A DNA stretch of 64,000 nt from the NCBI RefSeq assembly GCF_017566145.1, contig NZ_JABFCL010000002.1:248001-312000 (forward strand). Direction: 5' to 3'. Source of the DNA: Bittarella massiliensis (ex Durand et al. 2017). Its GTDB lineage: Bacteria; Bacillota; Clostridia; Oscillospirales; Ruminococcaceae. Shown here in pieces: positions 55,390-64,000 of the stretch. The notes below the pieces were generated by a model that was given only the letters and a program-made list of their open reading frames with translations, ran no database searches and was not told the DNA's origin. The position numbers were made by a program, and so were the translations under genes. How positions within the stretch are numbered: the stretch's first letter is position 1; each line of letters starts with the position of its first letter.

Positions 55390-57168
55390 ATGGGCTCATA
55401 CCCGGATGAATTTCCTTTCGGCATCATGGAAGTTGTCAATCTATTAAACCTGCGCATCAGGCGTCAACAGGCGAACAGCGTCTATGTGGACTGCCCGTTC
55501 TGCGGTGACCGCCGGGGACGGATGAATGTCAATTTCGTCAAGAATGTCTGGCGGTGCAACCACTGCGATGCACATGGCGGAATGCTGGCGCTGTATGCTG
55601 AACTTAACCATACGACTACATCCGATGCCTACTGGGAGATTGCAGAAGCTCTGTGTGACAATATCCAAGAGGAACACGCACGCTCCGGGAATGAAGCCCA
55701 ACAACGGCCGGCCAGCCCATGCCCTTCAACTTCGGGGGCCTGGGCTGCCCCTGCCGGTCATTCTTCTTCCGAGCGAAAAACAGTACCACAGTCGAATAAG
55801 GCCAGTCCAGCGGAGATCCACCAGACGCTATCCCTGCTGCTTGCTCAACTTACGCTGCGGCCGGCGCATCGGGAGCATCTGCGCTCCCCTAAACGCGGGC
55901 TGTCTGATGAACAGATTGACGCACTGGGCTTTAAGAGTACCCCACCGCCTTTTCTATGCCGGTCTATTACAGAACGGCTGATCAAGCAGGGATGCAAGGT
56001 GCAGGGAGTGCCGGGCTTTTACCAGGATGGCGGTGGACATTGGACTATGGCTTTTTGTCAAAAGACAGCCGGCATCCTGATCCCTGCCATCGGCTTTGAT
56101 GGCATGTTGCAGGGATTCCAAATCAAACTGGATATACCGCTGAAAAACAAGGATGATCCGCCGGAAAAGCCGGGAGCAAAATATATCTGGTTTTCGTCTT
56201 CCTCAAAAAAGAACGGAACAGGATCGGGCAGCCCGGTACATCTGGTAGGAAATCCATCTGCCCGTGTCGTTTATGTGATTGAAGGTCTTTTGAAGGCAGA
56301 CATCTCCTATTGCCTGACCGGGCGCACTTTCGCCGCGATTGCCGGCGCCAATAACACCAGTCCGTTGGACGCTATGTTCGCGTTGCTGGCGCAAAGTGGC
56401 ACAGAGGAGATCATCGAAGCCCACGACATGGACAAGTACAGCAACAAAATGACCATGGCCGGGGCATCTAAAATTTATTTAATGGCGCAAAAGCACGGCA
56501 TGAATTGCCGGCGGTTGACCTGGAATCCCAATTATAAAGGGTTTGATGACTGGCAGCTGGCTTTGCGCCAGGGCAGTCAGCGGCAAAAGGAAATTGAAAA
56601 GTTAAGTTTCAAAGAGCAGTATCTGCGCGGGCTGTGCGAGCTGGCCCACATTGAGGACTGCGTGGAACAGTGGCAGCACCGGGCCGAGCAAGACATCGGA
56701 CTGACAGAGTATCTGGGGCTGACGGGGGAGGAACATAAAACCTTCCTGTGCGGCGGCCGGGACGCTCTTGCCGCCCTGTTGGAGCCACAGCGGCGAAAAC
56801 AAAGGTTTGTACTTTATCAACTTCAACTGGACGAAGAGAACGCGATCCCATTTGCTTTCAAGGATATTACAGCGTTAAAAGCGGCTGGTTATGAACAGCC
56901 GCCTGCGGCGATGTACTATGTGGCAGGAAGTGGAGAAATCTACTGCCCAGCGGAGGAATCGGATGACGCACTTTTGAAGCGCCTGTTTGCCGACTGCCGG
57001 GAGCGGCTGCCTGAAGGCTGCCGCGGGCGGCCGATGGCGATTTCTGATGTAGTGGAACTAAATCATGGTACCAAGCGGGCGTATTATTATGTAAGCGGAC
57101 AAGACCAGTTTAGACAAGTAAAGTTTTCCCCTATGCTCGCAAAGAAGGAAATTCCAGAAAAGACATAA
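55390..57168 (+). CDS. DNA primase with CHC2 zinc finger
   Basis: 592 residues. The CHC2 zinc ribbon C35-P-F-C38 and C56-N-H-C59 (VDCPFCGDRRGR, WRCNHCDAHGG) binds template. After a Pro/Ser-rich linker, a toprim-like region (VIEGLLKADISYCLTGRTFAAIAGANNTS and EEIIEAHDMDKYSNKM, DUF3854-like) holds the acidic EG...D metal motif. The C-terminal 200 residues are unrecognised. It synthesises RNA primers for the transferred or replicating strand. GAAGGGAGG precedes the ATG. Confidence 0.85.
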   Translation: MGSYPDEFPFGIMEVVNLLNLRIRRQQANSVYVDCPFCGDRRGRMNVNFVKNVWRCNHCDAHGGMLALYAELNHTTTSDAYWEIAEALCDNIQEEHARSGNEAQQRPASPCPSTSGAWAAPAGHSSSERKTVPQSNKASPAEIHQTLSLLLAQLTLRPAHREHLRSPKRGLSDEQIDALGFKSTPPPFLCRSITERLIKQGCKVQGVPGFYQDGGGHWTMAFCQKTAGILIPAIGFDGMLQGFQIKLDIPLKNKDDPPEKPGAKYIWFSSSSKKNGTGSGSPVHLVGNPSARVVYVIEGLLKADISYCLTGRTFAAIAGANNTSPLDAMFALLAQSGTEEIIEAHDMDKYSNKMTMAGASKIYLMAQKHGMNCRRLTWNPNYKGFDDWQLALRQGSQRQKEIEKLSFKEQYLRGLCELAHIEDCVEQWQHRAEQDIGLTEYLGLTGEEHKTFLCGGRDALAALLEPQRRKQRFVLYQLQLDEENAIPFAFKDITALKAAGYEQPPAAMYYVAGSGEIYCPAEESDDALLKRLFADCRERLPEGCRGRPMAISDVVELNHGTKRAYYYVSGQDQFRQVKFSPMLAKKEIPEKT

Positions 57169-57179
57169 GAGAGGTTTTG

Positions 57180-57431
57180 ATGGTTGTCGTGAGTGAGACA
57201 AAGGAGAGCCAGCTTTTGGCGCTCCTGGAGCAATGCGTCCATCTGGACGCTGATGTGCGGCCCCGTAAAGAAAAAGGCTTTTTTACGGTGACGGTTCCGC
57301 CGCCGTGGAACGATCCGGCGCGCAGGGCGGCTCAAGCAATACAGGATCAAATCAAGGAATGGTCAAAGCAATATCCGAATGTGGTGTGTTACTGCTTTGA
57401 CGGTTACAGTACATTGGTTTATGTGCTGTAA
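57180..57431 (+). CDS. hypothetical protein, 83 aa
   Basis: From the ATG at 57180 (AGAGG upstream). A small alpha/beta protein with EKGFFTVTVPPPWNDPARRAAQAIQDQIKEW. No family is recognised. It is followed directly by a terminator at 57443-57483. The function is unknown. Confidence 0.55.
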   Translation: MVVVSETKESQLLALLEQCVHLDADVRPRKEKGFFTVTVPPPWNDPARRAAQAIQDQIKEWSKQYPNVVCYCFDGYSTLVYVL

Positions 57432-57442
57432 AAGAATGTGGC

Positions 57443-57483
57443 AAAGGCATGGGATGGGCATTGGCCTGTTCCGTGCCTTTTTT
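57443..57483 (+). terminator. intrinsic terminator inside the rightward operon
   Basis: AAAGGCATGGGA pairs with TTCCGTGCCTTT (wobble pairs included), followed by TTTTTT. It separates the 83-aa gene from the PcfK-like gene, which has no evident promoter of its own, so operon transcripts must pass it. Confidence 0.78.
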
Positions 57484-57508
57484 ATGAAACGACGGAAAGG
57501 AGATCACT

Positions 57509-58459
57509 ATGGGATATTTTTCAGAAATGGCGCTGAATAAGCAGGAGGAGCTCGGACTTCCCGCAGAACAGGTATCGGCTGGAAACGCCTTTGAGGATGA
57601 GGAAACTTTTGACGAGCTGCCGGTGCCGTCGGCCAGCCGTTCAGCGGCTTCCCCTACCGTGGAAACGCCGCCATCGCCCGCATTTGATGCAGACGATGAG
57701 GCCGAGGAATTGGAAGACATGAACGGAGACAATGCTTCCGAGGCAGCGGACACGGATGGGGATGATGCCGGTAAAGAGCAGGAGGCGCCCGCCAAGGCCG
57801 ATGCAGCCACCGATGCGGACGAGGAAAAACGCCGTGCCGAGCATGAGGCGGCTGAAGCCAAGCGTAAAGCAGAATGGGAAGCCCGGCAGGCTGAAAAGAA
57901 AAAGGCCGAGCAGGAGCAGCTGGAGCGTCTGGCCGCGATGAGCGACGACGAGGTGGTGAACGCCTCCATGCAGCGGGTCAGCGCAGATACAGAAAAACTG
58001 ACCCGGCGCAACATGAAGGAGTGTGTGGCAGAATTTATCCAAACCAAGTGCCTGGAGGATATTACTTTCGCACGCCTCACCATGCACCCGCGCAAGTCAA
58101 TGATCCACTGTTTCCAGTACATCAGCCGCAAGGCGTGGGACTACATTCAGGATGAACTCAAAGCAAGCGGCATTCAGCCAGGTCCGGGCAGCCAAGGGTA
58201 TGGCTGTGATGTTCCGGACGATTTGTGCTACCAGTGGGCAGAGGATTATTTCCGCGACCCAGACGCCAAAGAGGATCATAAGGAAGAAGAAAAGTTTGTA
58301 CCGAACCCCTACTATGGAAAAGATTTCGCCAGAACCACCAAAAAGAAGCAGAAGGAAAAGAAAAAGGCAGAAGCCAAACCGAAGCCTGTGCAGAAGGAAA
58401 AGCCTGCCAACGATGGTCAGCTGTCGCTGCTGGATCTCGGCATGACAAAGGCAGGTTAA
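57509..58459 (+). CDS. PcfK-like protein
   Basis: 316 residues. An acidic N-terminal region and a long Glu/Ala/Lys/Arg coiled coil (KRRAEHEAAEAKRKAEWEARQ) precede a conserved core (LDDITFARLTMHPRKSMIHCFQYISRKAWDYIQDEL, then DLCYQWAEDYF), the PcfK-like signature. The C-terminus is basic and ends QLSLLDLGM. PcfK is encoded beside PcfJ on the conjugative plasmid pCF10; its biochemical role is unknown. GAAAGGAG precedes the ATG. Confidence 0.8.
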   Translation: MGYFSEMALNKQEELGLPAEQVSAGNAFEDEETFDELPVPSASRSAASPTVETPPSPAFDADDEAEELEDMNGDNASEAADTDGDDAGKEQEAPAKADAATDADEEKRRAEHEAAEAKRKAEWEARQAEKKKAEQEQLERLAAMSDDEVVNASMQRVSADTEKLTRRNMKECVAEFIQTKCLEDITFARLTMHPRKSMIHCFQYISRKAWDYIQDELKASGIQPGPGSQGYGCDVPDDLCYQWAEDYFRDPDAKEDHKEEEKFVPNPYYGKDFARTTKKKQKEKKKAEAKPKPVQKEKPANDGQLSLLDLGMTKAG

Positions 58460-58470
58460 GGGGGTGCAGC

Positions 58471-59016
58471 ATGATTGCATATAAAGGATTTCTTCCCGGC
58501 CTGATTTGCAGAGGTTACCAGTTCAGGATGGGACTCAATGTAACGGAAAAGGCCAACTGCGCTCATAATGGCTTTCACTGTGCTGAGGATCCGCTGGATT
58601 GCTTGCGCTATTACGGAGATATAAACCACGCAGAATACTATATTGTCGATGCTGGCGGAGACATTGACGAAGATGGTGTCGATTCCAAAATTTCCTGTAC
58701 AGAGTTGACAATTTTGAAACGGCTGACAAAAAAAGAACTCTTCCTCCATGGCCTTGCTTTTATGGCAGACCACCCGAAGCGGAAGTGGAACAGCAATATA
58801 AAGGCGGACAAAGCTGAAGCGTGGAATGGCTATGCAGCGGTGCGCGGCGCCGACCCTATTGCAAAAGGGACTCGGAACGGAGATGTACTTGCGTTTGCAA
58901 AAGAGGACGGCACTACCGGCGGCATCCAGCAGATCGTGGTGGCGGAGATCGACGGGAAAACGCTCCAACCAGGAATTTGGTATGGAGTGGAGCTTGAAAA
59001 AAGGATGGTGAACTAA
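58471..59016 (+). CDS. DUF7666-like hypothetical protein
   Basis: 181 residues. It begins MIAYKGFLPGLICRGYQFRMGLNV, then AHNGFHCAEDPLDCLRYYG: the YKGF...CRG(F/Y)Q(F/Y)...GFH.CEDPLDCL pattern of DUF7666, found on many mobile elements. The C-terminal part is alpha/beta. Encoded between PcfK and PcfJ homologues. The function is unknown. AAGGGGGTG precedes the ATG. Confidence 0.7.
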   Translation: MIAYKGFLPGLICRGYQFRMGLNVTEKANCAHNGFHCAEDPLDCLRYYGDINHAEYYIVDAGGDIDEDGVDSKISCTELTILKRLTKKELFLHGLAFMADHPKRKWNSNIKADKAEAWNGYAAVRGADPIAKGTRNGDVLAFAKEDGTTGGIQQIVVAEIDGKTLQPGIWYGVELEKRMVN

Positions 59017-59017
59017 A

Positions 59018-61210
59018 TTGAAGAAATCTGCACTTCTGGCAATGCCGAAATTGACGGCAACGCCGGAGATGAAACAGGCAGCAATAGCAGATGAGCCGAA
59101 ACAGCATGAAAACCCCTATGGCTATCGCTATGTTGAACGGACCTACTATCCATATATGAACTGTGTCGTTCAGGATGGCATCCTCAAAGCGGCTTTTTAT
59201 CTGCCGGAACATCTGCGGCTGGATGGCAACAATCCTGCTTATGAAGTGTTCCTTGACAAGAAAGCGCACCAGTTTCTGACTTACGACCATTTAGAGAAAA
59301 AATGGCGGGACGCCAAACTGGACAGGCTGAATTGGCCGGGGAGAAACTATTATGCCACCTGCTGGGCCAGTGAGAAAGATGCTGCCGTAGTACAGGACTA
59401 TCTTTGTGGGGAACGCGGCGGTGATCTCGGTATCCTTGATTTTCAGAGAAATGTACGGGACGAACAGTTGGAGCAGAGGCATAAACGAATTACCGGCGCG
59501 TGGGATCAGGATCTGGCTCAGGTGCCTGAACTGCCCAAGGATTGGATGCGCTGGATTGATAAGGTGGCTGTGCGGGAAAATTTCATCTTCTATCGCTATA
59601 AACGCGGCGGAGCCCAAAACGGTTATTGTACCTTTTGTGGGAAAGAGGTCCCTATATCCGGGCATCCATATCACAATAAGAAAGGACGCTGTGCCTGCTG
59701 CCGGCATCCCATTGTATTCAAAGCCCTGGGGCGCGCCGGGTATATTCGGACAGAAAAGGACTATGCTTATCTGATTCAGCGGTGCAAGGATGGCTTTGTT
59801 CTCCGTGAATTCTGGGCAGAGAGGACTTACTGGAAAGACAGTCTGCCCTCTGGAAAGCCTTACTGGCATGAGTTTCGCCGTTCGATTTATGACCGCAGTG
59901 GAGAAATACGCTCTTACTATTGGGGCGTGTATTGCCAGCGGGAAACACGCTGGATTTCCGGTAATCCCTGCTACTATAGTTACTGTGGCAATCAGACAGG
60001 CAGGGTCTATGGCAAGAGCCTTCCCTGCATGGAACAGAAGGAGCTGTTCGGCACTGGCCTTGTGCAGTGGATACGCACCCATCCGGTGACTGATCCGGAA
60101 AAGTATTTGGCTGTTTGGAAGCGGATGCCGAAGATGGAGCAGATTTGGAAGGCAGACTTGCCGAGGCTGACAAAAGAATGCTTTGAACATTGTGATTCTG
60201 TGCGGGAACGGATACTCTATCCAAATGAGACGCGACTGATTCGAGCATTGGGATTAGACGGCCCCAAATTCCGCCGTCTGCGGCAGATAAATGGCGATAC
60301 GGAAGACCTGGCATGGTTGCAGCTTGAAAAGCGGACCAATCAACGCATACCGGATGAACTGTTTCGCTGGTTAAAAAAAGAACGGATCAGCGCCAAAGAT
60401 ATTCTGTTCATCGCGGACCGCATGAGTCCGATTCAGATCCGAAACTATCTGCAAAAACAGAAGCCGTATTTTGACGGAAGTTGTCGGCAGGCGTTGACCA
60501 CATGGCAGGACTACCTTGCTATGGCAGAGCGTCTGCATATCGACACCAGCGATGAAATTATCTATCGTGCGCGTAAATTGCGTCAGCGGCATGATGAACT
60601 GGTTATCCAGTGTGAGGCTGGAAGCCTGGAGCTTCAAGCAGAGAACATGGACAAGAAGTACCCCCATGTTCGCTCCATCTGCGAGGAATTGCAGAAAAAG
60701 TATGCCTATGCAGATGAAGATTATCTGGTCATTGCCCCTCAAAATACTTTTGATATTATCAAAGAGGGACGGATGCTTCACCATTGTGTCGGAAATGACG
60801 GCGCCGGCGAACGGTACTATGACCGCATCGAGCGCCGGGAGAGCTTCATCATGTTTCTGCGCCGAGCGGAGGAACCAGAAGATCCCTATTACACACTGGA
60901 GATCGAGCCGGACGGCACTGTGCGTCAAAAACGCACGCTGTTTGACCGCCAGCACGAGGACATCGAGCAGGCGACGGAATTTCTGCAGAAGTGGCAAAAA
61001 GTCATTGCGGCACGGCTTACAGGCCAAGATTTGAAGCTGGCCGCGCAGAGCCGCGTCCTGCGCAACGAGGAGTTTATCCAGATGAAGAAAGATCGGGTGG
61101 TCATCCATACCGGGCACCTTGCCGGCCATTTGCTGGCAGATGTGCTTTTGGCTGACTTGATGGAAAACAAAGAAATCGTGCAGCAGCAGGAGCTCCCTGC
61201 GGCTGCATGA
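59018..61210 (+). CDS. PcfJ-like protein, TTG start
   Basis: 730 residues from a TTG at 59018. An N-terminal zinc-ribbon region (YCTFCGKEVPISGH, CACCRHPIVF) is followed by a long middle with many Tyr/Arg/Trp residues. The C-terminal part (APQNTFDIIKEGRMLHHCVGNDGAGERYYDRIERRESFIMFLRRAEEPEDPYYTLEI) is the PcfJ domain, with the conserved LHHCVG. PcfJ-type proteins are standard on clostridial and enterococcal conjugative elements; their function is unresolved. The ribosome-binding site (AAAGGATGG) is moderate. Confidence 0.82.
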   Translation: MKKSALLAMPKLTATPEMKQAAIADEPKQHENPYGYRYVERTYYPYMNCVVQDGILKAAFYLPEHLRLDGNNPAYEVFLDKKAHQFLTYDHLEKKWRDAKLDRLNWPGRNYYATCWASEKDAAVVQDYLCGERGGDLGILDFQRNVRDEQLEQRHKRITGAWDQDLAQVPELPKDWMRWIDKVAVRENFIFYRYKRGGAQNGYCTFCGKEVPISGHPYHNKKGRCACCRHPIVFKALGRAGYIRTEKDYAYLIQRCKDGFVLREFWAERTYWKDSLPSGKPYWHEFRRSIYDRSGEIRSYYWGVYCQRETRWISGNPCYYSYCGNQTGRVYGKSLPCMEQKELFGTGLVQWIRTHPVTDPEKYLAVWKRMPKMEQIWKADLPRLTKECFEHCDSVRERILYPNETRLIRALGLDGPKFRRLRQINGDTEDLAWLQLEKRTNQRIPDELFRWLKKERISAKDILFIADRMSPIQIRNYLQKQKPYFDGSCRQALTTWQDYLAMAERLHIDTSDEIIYRARKLRQRHDELVIQCEAGSLELQAENMDKKYPHVRSICEELQKKYAYADEDYLVIAPQNTFDIIKEGRMLHHCVGNDGAGERYYDRIERRESFIMFLRRAEEPEDPYYTLEIEPDGTVRQKRTLFDRQHEDIEQATEFLQKWQKVIAARLTGQDLKLAAQSRVLRNEEFIQMKKDRVVIHTGHLAGHLLADVLLADLMENKEIVQQQELPAAA

Positions 61211-61221
61211 TACAGGTGCAA

Positions 61222-61252
61222 TGGCCGGGCGTCCTTTGAGGGCGTCCGGCCA
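61222..61252. other. hairpin between the PcfJ-like gene and the next gene
   Basis: TGGCCGGGCGTCC and GGGCGTCCGGCCA form a strong stem, 20 bases ahead of the next ribosome-binding site. There is no T-run, so it is probably an RNA-stabilising or processing hairpin rather than a terminator. Confidence 0.45.
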
Positions 61253-61271
61253 ACTGTTGCAAGGAGGCTTT

Positions 61272-61754
61272 ATGAGAAAAACATCTTTTGAGTACCACAT
61301 CCACGGTTACCGCTATGCACCGGAGAGCTTCCACATCTATAAAGGACTGCCGGGGCAGGAAAAGACGGAGCTCCCCCTGTCGGATGAGCAGCGTTATCAG
61401 ATGGGGTATCTTTATCTGACACAGGGCATCAAGAGCGCCGTAGACTATGTGAAGCATATCGAGCGGGAGCGGGAACGCAAGTGCCGCCTGTATATGACCT
61501 ACGGCTTTATGCTCAAAGAAAATCCGTGCAGTTATGTGTACTGTGCGGACCTGCGATGCAGGGAGAACGACCCGCCGGCGGTGCGCCTGCAGACCCTGCG
61601 CGCATTCCGGGAGCATCTGGCCCAGAGCGAAGGCCGTATTGAGCAGAGCGTGGAGTGCGAACTGGATGGGCGTTACCGCCCTATCCATATGCGAAAGAAT
61701 TATGTGACTGCGGACTTTGACCGGCCCATTGTGGTCTGGCTGAATATCAGATAG
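61272..61754 (+). CDS. hypothetical protein, 160 aa
   Basis: From the ATG at 61272 with AAGGAGG upstream; the longer frame lacks a site. A basic protein with EYHIHGYRYAPESFHIYKGLPG, DVKHIERERERKCRLYMTYGFMLKENPCSYVYCADLRC and a C-terminal RNYVTADFDRPIVVWLNIR. It looks like a small alpha/beta domain; no family is recognised. It precedes two small genes and the ligase gene. Confidence 0.65.
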   Translation: MRKTSFEYHIHGYRYAPESFHIYKGLPGQEKTELPLSDEQRYQMGYLYLTQGIKSAVDYVKHIERERERKCRLYMTYGFMLKENPCSYVYCADLRCRENDPPAVRLQTLRAFREHLAQSEGRIEQSVECELDGRYRPIHMRKNYVTADFDRPIVVWLNIR

Positions 61755-61766
61755 AAGGAGAAGAAA

Positions 61767-61988
61767 ATGAAACAGATTGGAAATTTAGCAATCGTCTGCG
61801 CCCAGCGGCCTGATGTGTTGATGCAGATTTACGGTGGGACCGTGAGCATCCATGTGGGCGAAGGGCCGGAGCGGGCCACCCTCTCCACTGCGTGGGAGGA
61901 TGACGACACCATTCAGGACATGATCAGGGAATTAAACTTTGGGCGCTATGCCGCCCATCCACGGAAGAAGGAAGAAGGTGCAGCATGA
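61767..61988 (+). CDS. hypothetical protein, 73 aa
   Basis: AGAAGGAG precedes the ATG. A small acidic protein with QRPDVLMQIYGGTVSIHVGEGPERATLSTAWEDDDTIQDMIRELNFGRYA. Overlaps the next gene by four bases (ATGA), so the two are coupled. No family is recognised. Confidence 0.6.
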   Translation: MKQIGNLAIVCAQRPDVLMQIYGGTVSIHVGEGPERATLSTAWEDDDTIQDMIRELNFGRYAAHPRKKEEGAA

Positions 61989-62305
61989 TTAAAAATTTGA
62001 ATCAGCTCAAACGCAGGTTGCGGCCGGGCACACGCCTGGAGGTCACCGGCCACTGCCGGCCCGGATGCATCGGCCAACTGCGGGAGGTTACATGGGTCAA
62101 TACCCAGGGTGTTTACACCAAAATCCTCAATCCGCCCGATCCGCGCATCAATGCGGCAAACGATGGACGGGGCTCCATAATGTGGTGGGGTGCAGCCAGC
62201 ACCTGGTCATTTGAGGACGGTGTGTGCAGTTCATATATGAATCAAACAAAGACGGCGGAAACGCTGATTATGGCGTTCCGCGTTTTGGATGAGGAGGCGG
62301 CCTGA
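61985..62305 (+). CDS. hypothetical protein, 106 aa
   Basis: Begins MIKNLNQLKRRLRPGTRLEVTGHCRPG and contains beta-rich GQLREVTWVNTQGVYTKILN and MWWGAASTWSFEDGVCSSY. It looks like a small beta-barrel protein. Its stop touches the ATG of the ligase gene (overlap by one base), suggesting coupled translation. No family is recognised. Confidence 0.6.
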   Translation: MIKNLNQLKRRLRPGTRLEVTGHCRPGCIGQLREVTWVNTQGVYTKILNPPDPRINAANDGRGSIMWWGAASTWSFEDGVCSSYMNQTKTAETLIMAFRVLDEEAA

Positions 62306-64000
62306 TGGAACAGAATACTTTGAGAAAGCAGCGGGAGCTGACCGACCGGCTCAACCGCTACCGCAACGAATACTATAACTACAACAATCCCAGCGTCAGC
62401 GATGAGGTCTATGACCGGCTCTTTGACGAACTTCACAAACTGGAACAGGAGACGGGCATCCAGATGTCGAACTCTCCCACTGTCACCGTGGGCTATCCCG
62501 TGGTAGGCAAGTTAGAGAAAACCGCCCATAAAATCCCGCTTCTTTCTCTGGATAAAGTAAAAAGCAGCGTGGATTTGTGCCGGTTTATGGGCGAGCATCA
62601 GGTGATGATCATGCTCAAGTTGGACGGCCTTACCATCAAACTGACCTATGAGAACGGCGAACTGGTGGAAGCGGCCACACGGGGCGATGGTGATGAGGGT
62701 GAGATTGTCACTCACAACGCCAGAGCAATCAGTGGGATTCCAGCCCATATTCAGTACCCGGGGCGTCTGGTAGTCACCGGTGAGGCGTTTATCCGTCCCC
62801 GTGATTTCGAGCGTCTGAACACTTCGATAGTGGATGAGAATGGTGAAACCTACAAGAATGGCCGTAATCTGGCGGCTGGCTCGGTGCGCCTGCGGGATGC
62901 CGGCGAGTGCATGGAACGGTGTGTGACCTTCATGCCCTTCAATGTTCTGGAGGGTTTTGATGACCTGCCCCGCAAGTCGGAACGCCTCAAAGAACTTCGG
63001 CCGCTGGGCTTTACCCCGTGCAAGTATCTGGTGACGAAGCGGCCATTGACGCAGGCGGAGACCGAGGACGGCATCAAGCAGCTGCAGCAGTATGCAAAAG
63101 ACAGCGATATTCCCATCGATGGCATCGTTGTAACCTACAATGATATTGCCTTTTCCAAAAGATGCGGGCGCACAGGACATCACTATAAGGACGGGCTGGC
63201 GTTCAAATTTGAGGACGAGCTGTTTAAGACAACACTTCGTTCCATCGAGTGGACGCCGGGACGGACTGGTGAGATTGCGCCTGTAGCCATCTTTGCTCCA
63301 GTAGAAATCGAAGGATGCGAAGTGACACGGGCCAGCCTGCACAATCTGTCCTTCATTGAGGACTTGGAGCTGATGCCGGGCAACCGCATACTGGTCAGCA
63401 AGCGGAATATGATCATTCCGCATGTGGAGGAAAACATGGACAGGGGCGGTTTCAATCTGGAAGCGGCGTTCCCGCACCAGTGCCCCTGCTGCGGCCAGCC
63501 TACCCGCGTTCATGAAACCAAAGGGCGGGATGAAAACGGCAAGGAGCGGATCATCAAGACCCTGTTCTGCGACAATGCCACCTGCGAGACACGGAAACTC
63601 AAAAAGTTTGTCCATTTTGTCAGTAAGAAGGCGATGAACATTGAGGGACTGTCCGAGGCGACGCTGGAAAAACTGATTGGCCGTGGATGGATTCACAGCT
63701 ATCTGGATCTATACCGGCTGGATCAGCACCGGGATGAAATTATCCGCATGGAGGGCTTTGGTGCAAAGTCCTGGCAGCGTCTGTGGGATGCTGTCCAGCA
63801 GAGCCGCAACACCACCTTTGAACGGTATGTGATTGCCATGGACATTCCCATGATCGGCAACACAGCCAGCGGTGTTCTCTGCCGGGAGTTCCATGGCAGT
63901 CTTGAAGAATTTCGGGACGCGGTTTATACGGGCTATGACTTCCGCCAGCTCCCGGATTTTGGAGAGACGCTGCACAACAATATCCATGAATGGTTCTGCA
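62305..64000 (+). CDS. ligA: NAD-dependent DNA ligase, C-terminus outside the window
   Basis: 565 residues visible, no stop before the window edge. The adenylation domain has the catalytic Lys105 in MLKLDGLTIKLTY and RGDGDEGE; an N-terminal Ia-type helix-rich region precedes it. The OB fold, the zinc finger (CPCCGQPTRVHE, then LFCDNATC) and the helix-hairpin-helix start are present. The length so far fits LigA (about 650-700 residues). It joins nicks with NAD and may close the transferred or excised element. The host's own LigA is not known, so this is an extra copy. GAGGAGGCGG precedes the ATG. Confidence 0.92.
   Translation, partial: MEQNTLRKQRELTDRLNRYRNEYYNYNNPSVSDEVYDRLFDELHKLEQETGIQMSNSPTVTVGYPVVGKLEKTAHKIPLLSLDKVKSSVDLCRFMGEHQVMIMLKLDGLTIKLTYENGELVEAATRGDGDEGEIVTHNARAISGIPAHIQYPGRLVVTGEAFIRPRDFERLNTSIVDENGETYKNGRNLAAGSVRLRDAGECMERCVTFMPFNVLEGFDDLPRKSERLKELRPLGFTPCKYLVTKRPLTQAETEDGIKQLQQYAKDSDIPIDGIVVTYNDIAFSKRCGRTGHHYKDGLAFKFEDELFKTTLRSIEWTPGRTGEIAPVAIFAPVEIEGCEVTRASLHNLSFIEDLELMPGNRILVSKRNMIIPHVEENMDRGGFNLEAAFPHQCPCCGQPTRVHETKGRDENGKERIIKTLFCDNATCETRKLKKFVHFVSKKAMNIEGLSEATLEKLIGRGWIHSYLDLYRLDQHRDEIIRMEGFGAKSWQRLWDAVQQSRNTTFERYVIAMDIPMIGNTASGVLCREFHGSLEEFRDAVYTGYDFRQLPDFGETLHNNIHEWFC

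Noticed and set aside
62512..63696. Long minus-strand open frame opposite the ligase gene
   Set aside because: Antisense shadow of ligA; no ribosome-binding site and no recognisable domain.
1..64000. CRISPR array, tRNA or rRNA genes
   Set aside because: No regularly spaced repeats with unique spacers, no tRNA-like cloverleaf and no conserved rRNA segments were found by reading; the phased repeats found are too short and too few.

Overview
The window reads as the interior of a large integrative/conjugative element (or conjugative plasmid) from a Gram-positive anaerobe of the Clostridia, most likely a gut Oscillospiraceae/Ruminococcaceae-type host. This is inferred from strong AGGAGG ribosome-binding sites, frequent TTG starts, a single-membrane VirB4/VirD4/VirB6-type secretion system, a Tn916-type integrase/excisionase pair and many families typical of clostridial mobile elements. 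No rRNA, tRNA, core ribosomal gene or CRISPR array was seen. No relaxase was recognised, so part of the element must lie outside the window.

Layout. (1) 1-15.4 kb, minus strand: an accessory operon of small, mostly unknown genes with an orphan adenine methyltransferase, a YkgJ cysteine-cluster protein, a sigma-70-like factor, a DUF932 protein, an SSB-like protein and a Doc toxin-antitoxin pair. (2) 15.4-18.9 kb, minus: a second sigma-like factor and small membrane or zinc proteins. (3) 18.9-30.2 kb, minus: a complete-looking Tad/Flp pilus locus (pilin-like protein, TadC, TadB, CpaF ATPase, TadZ/CpaE, CpaB, prepilin peptidase, secreted adhesin-like protein, two TadE-like pseudopilins), interrupted by a plus-strand AAA+/DUF234 ATPase. 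(4) 30.2-31.9 kb: an AbiE-type toxin-antitoxin pair. (5) 32-46 kb, minus: the conjugation machine (S1-domain protein, VirD4, DUF6100, DUF5697, radical SAM protein, PrgI-VirB4 fusion, C39 peptidase, secreted protein, VirB6, VirB2-like). (6) 46.2-50 kb: regulator, wHTH protein, repeat-rich intergenic region, integrase and excisionase. (7) 50.4-64 kb, plus strand: DNA metabolism (YqaJ exonuclease, RecD2 helicase, CHC2 primase, PcfK, PcfJ, NAD-dependent DNA ligase).

The most notable result is regulatory. A 99-nt leader is present in two nearly identical copies (15289-15387 minus; 50397-50495 plus), directly behind matched promoters of the leftward and rightward operons. Most differences between copies fall in the 5-nt loops of three consecutive hairpins whose stems are identical. 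Each leader is followed at once by intrinsic terminator(s), and the leftward operon contains further terminators just upstream of several genes. This geometry resembles the putL/putR antitermination RNAs of phage HK022 and suggests an RNA-based processive antitermination system. Separately, the pilus promoter, the conjugation promoter and the wHTH-gene promoter share a paired TGTGCCAAT-type repeat with a 22-bp period at a fixed distance from the -35, and two of them are followed by leader terminators. This points to a second, late-type regulon, for which the ArpU-like protein at 46195-46746 is a candidate regulator.

Three consecutive conjugation-region genes (VirD4, the 36-kb gene and the radical SAM gene) have conserved-looking N-termini in frame but no ATG/GTG/TTG in the right place.
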